Assembly (NCBI RefSeq): GCF_039529835.1
Contig: NZ_CP154262.1
Span: forward strand, 1,054,001 to 1,118,000
Length of the DNA stretch: 64,000 nucleotides
Source: Arthrobacter sp. TMP15
GTDB lineage: Bacteria > Actinomycetota > Actinomycetes > Actinomycetales > Micrococcaceae
Reading direction: 5' to 3'
Shown here piece after piece: positions 17,004-25,185 of the stretch; the stretch's first letter is position 1, and each line of letters starts with the position of its first letter. Below the pieces are notes generated by a model that saw only the letters and a program-made list of their open reading frames with translations, did not search any database and was not told where the DNA came from. The position numbers and the translations under genes were made by a program.

Positions 17004-18413
17004 ATGAGCACGCCTGAAAAAGCGGAGACAGTGGAGAACCCACAGGTCAACACCAAAGGCCGGGTCATTGTTGCCAGCCTTATTGGCACCACCATTGAGT
17101 TTTACGATTTTTATGTATACGCAACTGCAGCAGTGCTGGTCTTCCCGGCACTATTTTTCCCCAACGCTGACGCTGCCACAGCCCTGCTGAGCTCGTTTGC
17201 GATCTTTGGTGTGGCCTTCGTTGCCCGCCCACTGGGATCGATTGTCTTTGGCCACTTTGGTGACAAGGTGGGCCGCAAGGGCACCCTGGTGGCATCCCTG
17301 CTAACAATGGGTATTGCCACGTTCTTGATTGGCTGCCTGCCCACGGCACTTGTGCCCGGTTGGGTGTTCTGGGCCCCGGCCCTCCTGGTTGTTATGCGCT
17401 TCATGCAGGGCCTTGCGTTGGGTGGGGAGTGGAGCGGTGCCGCACTGCTGGCTACCGAGAACGCTCCTGCCGGCAAGCGCGCCATCTGGGGAACTTTCCC
17501 TCAGCTGGGTGCTCCCATCGGTTTCATCCTGGCCAATGGCATCTTCCTTGCTCTGAGCTTCGGCCTGAGCACAGCCCAGTTCCAGGCGTGGGGCTGGCGC
17601 ATCCCGTTCCTGCTCAGCGCGGTCATGGTCATCATTGGCCTGTACGTGCGCTTGAAGCTGGTTGAAACCCCGGCCTTCCAGCAGGTTGTTGACCAGGGGC
17701 ACGTCTCCAAGCTGCCTGTTGGCCGCGTGTTCAAGACAAGCTGGCGTCCCCTGATCCTGGGCACCTTCGTTATGCTGGCCACCTACGTTTTGTTCTACCT
17801 GATGACAACGTTCACGCTCTCCTACGGCACCACGCCGGCAACTATTGAGGCCGCGAAGGCCAAAGCGGAAGCCGCTGGCAAACCCATGGGTGCCGATGCT
17901 ATTGCTTCATGGGTCCCCGGACTTGGCTACACCCGCAACGAATTCTTGATCATGCTGATCATTGGCGTGGTGTTCTTTGGCATCTTCACCCTTGTCTCAG
18001 GACCTCTGGCCGAAAAGTTTGGCCGACGCAAAACGCTTTTGTGGGTTACCAGTGCCATCATCGCCTTCGGCCTAGTCTTTGTACCGCTGTTTGGTGCAGG
18101 CCTGGCAGGCGTCATGACACTACTTATCCTGGGCTTCACACTGATGGGGCTGACCTTCGGGCCCATGGGGGCGTTGCTCCCTGAACTGTTCCCCACCAAT
18201 GTCCGCTACACGGGATCCGCCATCAGCTACAACATGTCAAGCATCTTGGGTGCTGCTGTTGCCCCGTTCATTGCGGTGGCGCTCTGGCAGTCTGCTGGCG
18301 GCAGCCCGGTCCTGGTGGGTATTTACCTCTCCTCCATGGCGGTCCTGACCTTGATTGCGTTGCTGATCATGAAGGAAACCCGCGACCTGGATTACACCTC
18401 CAACCTCACCTAA
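17004..18413 (+). CDS. MFS transporter, metabolite:H+ symporter (MHS) family
   Basis: About 469-aa, 12-helix major facilitator of the ProP/ShiA-like MHS type, importing a carboxylate, betaine or aromatic acid with protons. Typical segments: IGTTIEFYDFYVYATAA in helix 1, RPLGSIVFGHFGDKVGRKG in the 2-3 loop, LALGGEWSGAALLATE in helix 5, and a second RKT loop (EKFGRRKT). The ATG at 17004 (MSTPEKAE) is preferred since earlier ATGs at 16956 and 16971 fall in or next to a palindrome that looks like an operator. It stands alone and ends at a bidirectional terminator; the substrate cannot be told. Confidence 0.9.
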   Translation: MSTPEKAETVENPQVNTKGRVIVASLIGTTIEFYDFYVYATAAVLVFPALFFPNADAATALLSSFAIFGVAFVARPLGSIVFGHFGDKVGRKGTLVASLLTMGIATFLIGCLPTALVPGWVFWAPALLVVMRFMQGLALGGEWSGAALLATENAPAGKRAIWGTFPQLGAPIGFILANGIFLALSFGLSTAQFQAWGWRIPFLLSAVMVIIGLYVRLKLVETPAFQQVVDQGHVSKLPVGRVFKTSWRPLILGTFVMLATYVLFYLMTTFTLSYGTTPATIEAAKAKAEAAGKPMGADAIASWVPGLGYTRNEFLIMLIIGVVFFGIFTLVSGPLAEKFGRRKTLLWVTSAIIAFGLVFVPLFGAGLAGVMTLLILGFTLMGLTFGPMGALLPELFPTNVRYTGSAISYNMSSILGAAVAPFIAVALWQSAGGSPVLVGIYLSSMAVLTLIALLIMKETRDLDYTSNLT

Positions 18414-18423
18414 CAAGGCGTTA

Positions 18424-18466
18424 AACTAAAGCGGGTCCCGAGCGTCGCTCGGGACCCGCTTTAGTT
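18424..18466. terminator. Bidirectional intrinsic terminator
   Basis: Perfect 20-bp stem (arms 18424-18443 and 18447-18466, loop GTC) whose ends read AACTAAA/TTTAGTT, giving U-rich tails in both directions. It separates convergent MFS and accA3 genes. Confidence 0.92.
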
Positions 18467-18471
18467 GGTAC

Positions 18472-20286
18472 TTAGTCTTCGATGGATGCCAACACGGCAC
18501 CAGCAGAAACTGTGTCACCGGCGGCCGCGCTTAGACCGGTGATGGTCCCGGCCCGGTGCGCCGTGAGGGGTTGTTCCATCTTCATGGCCTCCAGCACTAC
18601 CACCAGGTCACCTTCTGAGACCACATCGCCGTCCGCCACTGCCACCTTCACAATGGTTCCCTGCATAGGGGAAGTCAGTGCGTTGCCGTTGGCTGCCGCC
18701 GGGTTGGAGGAGCGGTTGCGCCCGGCCTTCTTGGCCTTCTTCGCGCCGCTACTGTTGCCATTGCTGGAAGCGAACGACGCCGGGAGGGTCACCTCAAGCC
18801 GTTTGCCACCCACCTCAACGGTCACGCTTTGGCGAGTTCCGGCGTCGTCCGCTGAGCTGGAAACACCCGTGAGATCGAAGGCGGGGATGGTGTTGTTGAA
18901 CTCGGTTTCGATCCAGCGCGTGTGAGTGGTGAAGGGGGTGCCGTCGGTGGGGGCGAAGGCGGGGTCGATCACCACTGCGCGGTGGAAGGGCAGGACTGTG
19001 GGCAGGCCGCCGACCTGCATTTCGCTCAGCGCGCGGCTGGAGCGTTGGAGGGCCTGCTCGCGGGTGGCGCCGGTGACGATCAGCTTGGCCAGCATGGAAT
19101 CGAAATTCCCGCCAATGACTTCGCCGGCGGTGATGCCTGAATCGACGCGGACGCCGGGGCCTGTGGGCAATATCAGGGTGGTGACGGTGCCGGGGGCTGG
19201 CATGAAGCCGCGGCCCGGATCCTCGCCATTGATGCGGAACTCGAAGGAGTGGCCGCGGATCTCAGGGTCCCCGTAACCGAGTTCCTCGCCGCGGGCGATC
19301 CGGAACTGTTCGCGGACCAGATCGATCCCTGTCACTTCTTCGGAGATGGTGTGTTCCACCTGCAGGCGTGTGTTGACCTCGAGGAAGGAGATGGTTCCAT
19401 CCGGGCCCACAAGGAATTCGCACGTGCCGGCGCCTGCGTAGTTTGCTTCCTTCATGATGGCCTTGGAGGCTTCATAGAGGCGCTTGTTTTGATCATCGCT
19501 GAGGAACGGCGCCGGTGCTTCTTCAACGAGCTTTTGGTTACGACGCTGCAATGAGCAGTCACGCGTGGAGACAACAACCACATTGCCGGCGGCATCCGCC
19601 AGACACTGGGTTTCCACGTGCCGGGGAGCTTCTAAGAAACGCTCCACGAAGCACTCGCCACGACCAAAAGCCGCCACGGCTTCACGGACGGCAGATTCGT
19701 AGAGTTCGGGGATCTCTTCACGAGTGTGGACAACCTTGATGCCCCGGCCGCCACCGCCGTAGGCTGCCTTGATGGCCAGGGGGAGCCCAAATTCATCGGC
19801 AAATGCCAGGACTTCCTGTGTGGATTCAACAGGGTTCTTGGTGCCGGGGACCAGAGGTGCACCGACCTTTTCGGCGATGTGGCGAGCCTGAACCTTATCG
19901 CCAAGAGCCGCGATAGCCGCAGGGGACGGGCCAATCCACGTGAGGCCGGCATCGATGACCCGTTGGGCGAATACGGCGTTTTCGGCCAAGAAACCATAGC
20001 CGGGGTGCACACAATCGGCCCCTGCAGCCTGGGCCGCAGCAAGGAGCTTGTCCATGACCAGGTAGGAATCGGCGGCCGTCTCACCGCCAAGTGCGAACGC
20101 CTCATCAGCCATGCGCACGTGGAGGGCGTCCCTATCCGGCTCTGCGTAGACAGCAACGGAGAGGATGCCTTCGTCGCGAGCGGCCCGGATGATACGGACG
20201 GCAATTTCGCCGCGGTTGGCTATCAGGACTTTGGTCAGCGGGGTTGCCTCCGCTGCATTGGCAGTTGCAGAGCGTGAAATGGTCAC
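18472..20286 (-). CDS. accA3: Acyl-CoA carboxylase alpha subunit (biotin carboxylase + BCCP)
   Basis: 604-aa subunit that carboxylates its own biotin with bicarbonate and ATP and hands the carboxyl to AccD, making malonyl- or methylmalonyl-CoA for lipid synthesis. N-terminal biotin carboxylase: [11 protein letters not shown], glycine loop GGGGRGIK, catalytic [11 protein letters not shown] Lys/Ser/Asn-rich linker (about 500-525) leads to the carrier domain with biotinylated Lys in EAMKMEQ. The GTG at 20286 has GAAGGAG upstream and TAGGCT (20312-20317, minus) as likely -10. Its partners accE/accD and the ligase birA lie at 37-40 kb. The gap 20287-20558 holds only the repeats noted. Confidence 0.95.
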   Translation of the reverse strand: MTISRSATANAAEATPLTKVLIANRGEIAVRIIRAARDEGILSVAVYAEPDRDALHVRMADEAFALGGETAADSYLVMDKLLAAAQAAGADCVHPGYGFLAENAVFAQRVIDAGLTWIGPSPAAIAALGDKVQARHIAEKVGAPLVPGTKNPVESTQEVLAFADEFGLPLAIKAAYGGGGRGIKVVHTREEIPELYESAVREAVAAFGRGECFVERFLEAPRHVETQCLADAAGNVVVVSTRDCSLQRRNQKLVEEAPAPFLSDDQNKRLYEASKAIMKEANYAGAGTCEFLVGPDGTISFLEVNTRLQVEHTISEEVTGIDLVREQFRIARGEELGYGDPEIRGHSFEFRINGEDPGRGFMPAPGTVTTLILPTGPGVRVDSGITAGEVIGGNFDSMLAKLIVTGATREQALQRSSRALSEMQVGGLPTVLPFHRAVVIDPAFAPTDGTPFTTHTRWIETEFNNTIPAFDLTGVSSSADDAGTRQSVTVEVGGKRLEVTLPASFASSNGNSSGAKKAKKAGRNRSSNPAAANGNALTSPMQGTIVKVAVADGDVVSEGDLVVVLEAMKMEQPLTAHRAGTITGLSAAAGDTVSAGAVLASIED

Positions 20287-20466
20287 ACGGGACTCCTTCT
20301 ATTCTCAAACGAGCCTAGCGTGGATATGTCGATTTTCGGCACACATGAGACTGTTTATGCGTGTATGGACGGAATATTTTGTGGGTTTCCTACAAGAAAG
20401 TTCCTTTGTGACCCCGTCCCTGTTGGTACCGCCGCCAAGGCGGCTTGGCTGACTTGGCTGCACTCT

Positions 20467-20505
20467 GGCCCGGGGGCTTGGCTGACCTTCGGCCCGGGGG
20501 CTTGG
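20467..20505. repeat. 15-bp direct repeat between regulator and accA3
   Basis: GGCCCGGGGGCTTGG occurs at 20467-20481 and 20491-20505, with further GGCTTGGCTGAC copies around 20441-20485. It lies downstream of the winged-helix regulator on the minus strand, upstream of the accA3 promoter. Meaning unknown. Confidence 0.6.
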
Positions 20506-20558
20506 CCCCGCTTCGAAATCGCGTGCGGGCTCCGGGGTATTTGCTACCCCGTTATCCG

Positions 20559-20876
20559 CTACCCGCCGGCAATCAGGCGCAGGGTGGCCAAGTGCTGCTC
20601 CCAAGCCTGAGTTCCCGAGGCTGTTAGTTTGACCGAAGTACGCGGAAACTTACCAACAAATGCCTTCTTGATATCAATATAGCCCGCTTTTTCCAGTGCC
20701 GAGAGTTGCTTGCTCAGCACCGAATCGCTGACCTGAATGGCATTGCGAAGGTCCTTGAAGTCCATGGTTTCAGTTCGTGACAGAGCTGCCGCAATGGAGA
20801 ACCGCACGGGCTGATGAAGGACTTCGCTGAGTTCGTGGCGGGGGTGCTGCGCTGGGTTCTCAGATTGCTCCTTCAT
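20559..20876 (-). CDS. Winged-helix transcriptional regulator
   Basis: 105-aa regulator of the ArsR/MarR-like winged-helix group acting without a separate ligand domain: helix-turn-helix about residues 38-68 (MDFKDLRNAIQVSDSVLSKQLSALEKAGYI) shown here only to locate it, then the wing VGKFPRTSVKLTASG. The start at 20876 is fixed by ATGA overlap with the upstream membrane gene, so the pair is translationally coupled; the open frame upstream of 20876 is only antisense-frame noise within that gene. The likely target is its own promoter, which carries two AAGTACTT palindromes. Confidence 0.88.
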   Translation of the reverse strand: MKEQSENPAQHPRHELSEVLHQPVRFSIAAALSRTETMDFKDLRNAIQVSDSVLSKQLSALEKAGYIDIKKAFVGKFPRTSVKLTASGTQAWEQHLATLRLIAGG

Positions 20877-21316
20877 GCCCGCAGTTCCCTGAACGCACCG
20901 GCAAGACCGGCTGCTGCAAGCACCACGGCCGCAGTGATGTAGTACGCGAGGCTGCCGTGGGGAAAGGCCAGTGTTCCAATCAGCAGGGCCACAACGTACA
21001 AGCCCATGTAAATGGCAATTGATGACAGGAACCGTTTGGAGTAACCAGCCTTGGTGGTGCGCTGCATGAAGGTCCAGGTTAGTGAGGTGAAGATGGCCCA
21101 GAAAACAACCGACATGCTCATGAGCGCGGCGCCGTACCCTGTGTGGGCAACAATGTGCAGTCCAATCATGAGTAGGGAGCCGAAGATCGCCAGGCTGTTG
21201 AAGATCATTGCAGTGGGCCATCCGGTGTTGCTGATGGCTGTGCTGCTGATGCCGTCAGCCCTGGCCAGGAGCGCCCGCGCCTCTTCTGCCGAGAGGGAAT
21301 TGTTGCCCTGAGTCAT
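20873..21316 (-). CDS. Four-helix membrane protein co-transcribed with its regulator
   Basis: 147-aa integral membrane protein with four hydrophobic helices (about 36-57, 63-83, 97-117, 122-142) after a polar N-terminus (MTQGNNSLSAEEARALLARA). Its stop overlaps the start of the winged-helix regulator, a frequent arrangement for small membrane proteins sensed or controlled by a dedicated repressor. AAAGG precedes the ATG. The 5' region contains three 12-bp repeats and a promoter with a double palindrome. I do not recognise the family; function unknown. Confidence 0.82.
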   Translation of the reverse strand: MTQGNNSLSAEEARALLARADGISSTAISNTGWPTAMIFNSLAIFGSLLMIGLHIVAHTGYGAALMSMSVVFWAIFTSLTWTFMQRTTKAGYSKRFLSSIAIYMGLYVVALLIGTLAFPHGSLAYYITAAVVLAAAGLAGAFRELRA

Positions 21317-21334
21317 TGGGAGTACCTTTCATGG

Positions 21335-21370
21335 AATGGTTCGCTAAATGGTTCGCTAAATGGTTCGCTG
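21335..21370. repeat. Three 12-bp tandem repeats in 5' leader
   Basis: AATGGTTCGCTA starts at 21335, 21347 and 21359, the third ending in G. They lie between the promoter (21376-21405) and the start codon at 21316, so would be transcribed as 5' UTR on the minus strand. Confidence 0.8.
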
Positions 21371-21375
21371 AACCG

Positions 21376-21411
21376 ATTCTAGAGAAGTACTTTCCATTAC
21401 GTCAAGTACTT
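21376..21411 (-). promoter_or_regulatory. Promoter with paired AAGTACTT operators
   Basis: On the minus strand TTGACG (21400-21405) and TAGAAT (21376-21381) are 18 bp apart. Two identical palindromes AAGTACTT (21385-21392 and 21404-21411) have centres 19 bp apart, nearly two helical turns, one overlapping the -35 and one in the spacer: a classical autorepression layout for the winged-helix regulator. Confidence 0.6.
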
Positions 21412-21464
21412 TCTCTAAATCCACTTCCCATTTGTGCTCTCGGGGGCTGTCGCGATTAGAAAGA

Positions 21465-22076
21465 TCATGCCCATAAATCTGTGATTGACACGCCGGTTTT
21501 GGCTAACAGACGGCGAAGTGTGGAGATCGAAAGTCCCACAACCGTGTGGGGGTCGCCCTCAACACCACAGATGAACGCTCCCGCGAGACCGTCAATAGTG
21601 AATCCGCCAGCCACCGCGAGAGGTTCCCCGGTAGCCACGTAGGCGTCGATCTCGGCGTCGGACACGTCTTCAAAGGTGACCACAGCGCTGGTGACCTCAC
21701 CGTGCCCAACGGAAGATCCGGCGTCGTCCAAGGAAATGAGCCAGTGGCCCGTGTGCAATACTCCTGACTTGCCGCGCATCATTTGCCAGCGTTCGCGTGC
21801 CACCTCCGGTTCCCATGGTTTGCCATAGGGCTCTCCCGCAAGTTCAAACACTGAATCGCAGCCCACAACAAGTGAGTTCGGGGCGTTCAAAGCAACCGAT
21901 TCGGCCTTCGCGCGGGCCAGCAGGAGGGCGGTTTCGGGTGGTGTCAGGGGACCTGCAGCGGCGGTGGCGGCGTCCTCATCCACGTCGGAAACCATGACTG
22001 TGTGGGCAATGCCTGCTTCGCTCAGGAGTTTGGTGCGGGCAGGAGAGGCGGAGGCAAGCACGAGTGATTGGGTCAT
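21465..22076 (-). CDS. maf: Maf-family nucleoside triphosphate pyrophosphatase
   Basis: 203-aa Maf protein, which hydrolyses dTTP/UTP or modified nucleotides to monophosphates and is linked to septum control. Motifs: LVLASASPARTKLL at the N-terminus (S/R-R/P loop), VVGCDSVFEL with the catalytic Asp, GKPWEP, and SGVLHTGHWL. Length is normal. The ATG at 22076 has no Shine-Dalgarno but TAGGCT (22083-22088, minus) 6 nt upstream, a leaderless arrangement. In relatives it sits between accE and accA3; here accA3 is downstream but accE is 15 kb away. Confidence 0.94.
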   Translation of the reverse strand: MTQSLVLASASPARTKLLSEAGIAHTVMVSDVDEDAATAAAGPLTPPETALLLARAKAESVALNAPNSLVVGCDSVFELAGEPYGKPWEPEVARERWQMMRGKSGVLHTGHWLISLDDAGSSVGHGEVTSAVVTFEDVSDAEIDAYVATGEPLAVAGGFTIDGLAGAFICGVEGDPHTVVGLSISTLRRLLAKTGVSITDLWA

Positions 22077-22232
22077 GCCTCAAGCCTAGACTTAGCCGGC
22101 CCAACTTTCCTGATCCGGCTTCCCGTCTCCAACTTTTCCGCCCCAGGCTTTTTCGCCTGCGACTTTTCTGCCTCAGGGGGCCTCGCCTATGCTTGAGGCT
22201 GGTTTGTGAACACGACGGAGGGAGGGGAACGA

Positions 22233-22322
22233 ATGGAAATCGCCATGGCCGGCGCCATCGTGGTGGCCGTAGTGGCTGTCATTGTGCAAAAACGGCAGCA
22301 GTCTAAACGTAAGCGCAAATAG
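22233..22322 (+). CDS. 29-aa single-pass membrane peptide
   Basis: Very short ORF with a strong purine-rich ribosome-binding site (GGAGGGAGGGG, 22217-22228) ahead of its ATG. The product has one hydrophobic stretch (MAGAIVVAVVAVIV) followed by a strongly basic tail (KRQQSKRKRK), the typical form of a small inner-membrane peptide with cytosolic C-terminus. It is divergent from maf. TATGCT around 22186-22191 could be the -10. Too short for homology; could be regulatory or a type I toxin-like peptide, but no antisense RNA gene is evident. Confidence 0.5.
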   Translation: MEIAMAGAIVVAVVAVIVQKRQQSKRKRK

Positions 22323-22401
22323 GCTTTATGCGTGTCATGATCTCCAATCTCAACCGGGGGGTTTGGGGTGTGCCTAGGGCGCGAGGCTTAGGGGACGGGG
22401 G

Positions 22402-22818
22402 CTAGGTCTGGGCGGGAACAAACCCGTCCACGAGCTTGGATCGGATCAGGAATCGTTTGCCTTCAGGGGCTTCAACGGAGAAGCCGCTGCCGCGTCCGGG
22501 AACAACATCAACGGTAAGATGCGTGTGCGACCAGTAGTTGAATTGTTCCTTGGACATCCAAAATTCCAGTGGTCCGCAGTCAGGAAGCTCAAAGAGTCCC
22601 AACAGGATGTCCGCTTCGGCTGTGATGAACTCTCCGGCCGGGTAGCACATGGGGGAGGAGCCGTCGCAGCAACCACCGGATTGATGGAACATTAACGGAC
22701 CGTGCAAACCCCACAACTTTTGCAACAGCTCGACTGCCATGCCAGATAAAGCCACGCGTGATTTGCTCTCACCCGGGATGGTGATGGCGGCATCCAGAAC
22801 ATCGGCTGTAGTTGTCAT
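22402..22818 (-). CDS. DUF779 protein (aldehyde dehydrogenase accessory)
   Basis: 138-aa DUF779 protein. The family is a regular neighbour of acetaldehyde/aldehyde dehydrogenase genes and its role is not established. A conserved cysteine cluster GGCCDGSSPMC suggests metal or redox function; SHTHLTVDVVPGRGSGFSVE is also family-typical. The ATG at 22818 begins the conserved part; reading further upstream would translate the 32-bp repeat array. It lies downstream of the dehydrogenase, 188 nt away, on the same strand. Confidence 0.88.
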   Translation of the reverse strand: MTTTADVLDAAITIPGESKSRVALSGMAVELLQKLWGLHGPLMFHQSGGCCDGSSPMCYPAGEFITAEADILLGLFELPDCGPLEFWMSKEQFNYWSHTHLTVDVVPGRGSGFSVEAPEGKRFLIRSKLVDGFVPAQT

Positions 22819-22846
22819 TGCAGGGTTTCTTTTCTTCTCGGTTGCA

Positions 22847-22963
22847 CGTGGAGTGAGCGCGCGACGACAAAAACACGACGTGGAGTGAGCGAGCGACGGC
22901 CAAAACACGACGTGGAGTGAGCGAGCGACGGCTAAAACACGACGTGGAGTGAGCGAGCGACGG
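22847..22963. repeat. Four 32-bp tandem repeats between aldehyde dehydrogenase and DUF779 genes
   Basis: Units start at 22847, 22879, 22911 and 22943 with core CGTGGAGTGAGCGAGCGACG followed by an A-rich CAAAACACGA spacer. Units 2-4 are nearly identical; unit 1 is diverged (GAGCGCGCGACG). CACGACGTG within each junction is a small palindrome. The array is entirely non-coding, in the 188-nt gap. Confidence 0.88.
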
Positions 22964-23006
22964 GGCCGGGCACCGCTCTGAGTATTTGGGGTGCCCGGCG
23001 TCCGGT

Positions 23007-24530
23007 TTAGAAGAAGCCCTGCTTGTCCTCGCCGTGGCTGACCAGCAGGTTCTTGGTCTGCTGGTAATGATCGAGCATCATGGCGTGGTTTTCCCTGCCA
23101 ATACCTGAAGACTTGTACCCACCAAAAGCGGCTCCAGCGGGGTAGGCGTGGTAATTGTTCACCCACACTCGCCCGGCCTGGATCTCACGGCCTGCACGGT
23201 AGGCCACATTGCCGTTGCGGGACCAGACTCCTGCGCCCAAGCCGTAGAGCGTGTCATTGGCAATGTGCATGGCGTCGGCGTAGTCATCAAACTTTGTCAC
23301 CGCCAGCACAGGGCCAAAGATTTCCTCCTGGAAGATGCGCATATTATTTGTGCCCTCAAAAATGGTGGGCTTGACGTAATAGCCGCCAGCCAAGTCACCT
23401 TCGAGGATATTGCGCTCGCCACCGGTGAGGATCTTGGCGCCTTCCTGCTGGCCAATGTCCATATAGGAGAGGATTTTCTCCAGCTGATCATTGGAAGCCT
23501 GGGCGCCAATCTGCGTGTTGGTATCCAGCGGGTTGCCCTGAATGATGGCCTCGGTGCGGGCAATGGCGTCTACCATGAACTTTTCATAGATGGACTCCTG
23601 CACCAGCGCGCGTGAGGGGCAGGTGCAAACCTCGCCCTGATTGAAGGCATAGAGCGTGAAGCCCTCCAGTGCCTTGTCATAGAACGCATCCTTCTTATCC
23701 ATAACATCCTCAAAGAAGACGTTGGGGCTCTTGCCGCCCAGCTCCAACGTAACCGGGATGAGGTTTTGGCTCGCGTACTGGCTGATGAGCCGCCCGGTAG
23801 TGGTCTCTCCGGTGAACGCGATCTTGCGGATGCGCTTGGAGGAGGCCAGTGGTTTGCCCGCCTCAACACCGAAGCCGTTGACCACGTTAATGACACCGGC
23901 CGGGAGAATGTCTGCCAGCAGTTCCATCAGGACCAGAATGGAGGCGGGGGTTTGTTCAGCAGGTTTAAGGACAACAACGTTGCCCGCCGCGAGGGCCGGC
24001 GCCAACTTCCACACCGCCATGAGAATAGGGAAATTCCAGGGGATGATCTGCCCCACCACACCGAGGGGCTCGTGATAATGGTAGGCAGTGGTGTTCTCAT
24101 CGATCTGAGTGAGGCTGCCCTCTTGGGCGCGAACCACTGAGGCAAAGTAACGGAAATGATCGGCCGCTAGGGGGATATCAGCGTTGAGGGTTTCCCGGAT
24201 TGCCTTACCGTTATCCCAGGTTTCGGCAACGGCCAGCAACTCAACGTTTTCATCGATCCTGTCGGCGACTTTATTCAAAATTCCGGCGCGTTCAGCGGCA
24301 GAAGTTTTGCCCCAGCTGGGAGCCACTTTATGTGCTGCATCTAGTGCTAATTCAATGTCCTCGGCCGTGCCGCGGGCAATTTCACAGAAAACCTTGCCGG
24401 TGACGGGTGTGATGTTCTCAAAATATTCGCCCTTAACCGGGGCAACCCACTCGCCACCAATCCAGTTCTCGTAGCGGTCCTTAAACGTGACCTTTGAGCC
24501 TTCACTACCGGGCTGTGCATAAACAGTCAT
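23007..24530 (-). CDS. NAD-dependent aldehyde dehydrogenase (acetaldehyde type)
   Basis: 507-aa aldehyde dehydrogenase of the ExaC/AcoD-like group, oxidising acetaldehyde and similar aldehydes to acids. Motifs: [19 protein letters not shown], cofactor-binding [18 protein letters not shown], catalytic Glu in LELGGKSP and catalytic Cys in [11 protein letters not shown], with a further Cys two residues on, typical of this subgroup. AAAGGAG lies 8 nt before the ATG. It is followed by DUF779 and has a GAF/HTH regulator nearby, the usual aldehyde/alcohol utilisation set. A 10-bp inverted repeat upstream may be the operator. Confidence 0.95.
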   Translation of the reverse strand: MTVYAQPGSEGSKVTFKDRYENWIGGEWVAPVKGEYFENITPVTGKVFCEIARGTAEDIELALDAAHKVAPSWGKTSAAERAGILNKVADRIDENVELLAVAETWDNGKAIRETLNADIPLAADHFRYFASVVRAQEGSLTQIDENTTAYHYHEPLGVVGQIIPWNFPILMAVWKLAPALAAGNVVVLKPAEQTPASILVLMELLADILPAGVINVVNGFGVEAGKPLASSKRIRKIAFTGETTTGRLISQYASQNLIPVTLELGGKSPNVFFEDVMDKKDAFYDKALEGFTLYAFNQGEVCTCPSRALVQESIYEKFMVDAIARTEAIIQGNPLDTNTQIGAQASNDQLEKILSYMDIGQQEGAKILTGGERNILEGDLAGGYYVKPTIFEGTNNMRIFQEEIFGPVLAVTKFDDYADAMHIANDTLYGLGAGVWSRNGNVAYRAGREIQAGRVWVNNYHAYPAGAAFGGYKSSGIGRENHAMMLDHYQQTKNLLVSHGEDKQGFF

Positions 24531-24610
24531 GGTCTAACTCCTTTGCGTGGGGGACCTCAGCGTCCTTGGTTGGAAGCGTACGCGTGGGGAGGTTGCAAGC
24601 ACGTTGCATG

Positions 24611-24637
24611 ATCTGCCTCACACTGTATGAGGCAGAT
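24611..24637. promoter_or_regulatory. Perfect 10-bp inverted repeat upstream of aldehyde dehydrogenase
   Basis: ATCTGCCTCA (24611-24620) and TGAGGCAGAT (24628-24637) separated by 7 nt, about 80 nt upstream of the dehydrogenase start codon. A candidate operator for the GAF/HTH regulator at 25186-26463; it also could form a hairpin. Confidence 0.5.
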
Positions 24638-24650
24638 AAACGTGGCCTCG

Positions 24651-24710
24651 TTGCTCGGCTGGGCATTGCTCGGCTGGGCGTTGGTCGGCGGGGGATTGCT
24701 AGGCTGAGTA
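24651..24710. repeat. Four 15-bp tandem repeats forming a promoter
   Basis: Units at 24651, 24666, 24681 and 24696: TTGCTCGGCTGGGCA, then the same ending in G, then a diverged copy, then TTGCTAGGCTGAGTA. The last copy changes TCGGCT to TAGGCT, creating a -10 hexamer (24700-24705) exactly 6 nt before the ATG at 24712. Confidence 0.8.
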
Positions 24711-24711
24711 A

Positions 24712-25101
24712 ATGGGGAACGAGATCTGGGTGTACGGGATAGCGGCACTGATAGTGCTGGTGACACTGGGAATTTTGTTGCTCGGCTGCCTGCTTTTACG
24801 GGCAATGGCCAGAGTGCGCAGTTGGAACTTTTACTTTGGCGCCGTGGGTATAGCACTGCTGGTCCTGATGTGGGCAGCCGCCAAAGTCAACCGACTCATA
24901 GGGCTCTCCGCGCAGGAGTGGGACTTGAGCGGGCCGGTGAGTGATCAGGAGGATATATACCTCTCGCTGTTTCTCAATGGTTCACTTTTCGCCATCGCTG
25001 CGGTGTTCATTGGCGGTCTCTTGCTGGGACTTCTTGGCTGGACTGCAGCCCGGGACCGGCACCAGCTTCAAGAACACGGCGAAGAGGCACGCGCGGGCTG
25101 A
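24712..25101 (+). CDS. Three-helix membrane protein
   Basis: 129-aa membrane protein with hydrophobic helices at about 7-30 (containing LLLGCLLL), 40-58 and 87-112, an exposed acidic segment between helices 2 and 3 (AQEWDLSGPVSDQEDIYLS) and a polar C-terminus. There is no Shine-Dalgarno; the ATG follows TAGGCT by 6 nt, indicating leaderless expression from a promoter created by a tandem repeat. It sits alone between the divergent dehydrogenase and the convergent regulator. Family not recognised. Confidence 0.72.
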   Translation: MGNEIWVYGIAALIVLVTLGILLLGCLLLRAMARVRSWNFYFGAVGIALLVLMWAAAKVNRLIGLSAQEWDLSGPVSDQEDIYLSLFLNGSLFAIAAVFIGGLLLGLLGWTAARDRHQLQEHGEEARAG

Positions 25102-25185
25102 CATGCGTGGGCCACTCAGTAACAGAGCCAGGGCCTAACGTTCCGGCGCCCCTTTTGCCCCTTGTATCTGTATCCGTGCCTGTGC

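Noticed and set aside
20877-21221. N-terminal extension of the winged-helix regulator to 220 aa
   Set aside because: Reads through the membrane-protein gene in another frame; ATGA overlap gives the true start at 20876.
22847-22963. Possible CRISPR array
   Set aside because: Units are contiguous 32-bp tandem copies with no unique spacers and no cas genes nearby.
22819-23166. Extension of the DUF779 protein to 254 aa
   Set aside because: Would translate the 32-bp repeat array and the end of the dehydrogenase gene; family length matches the start at 22818.
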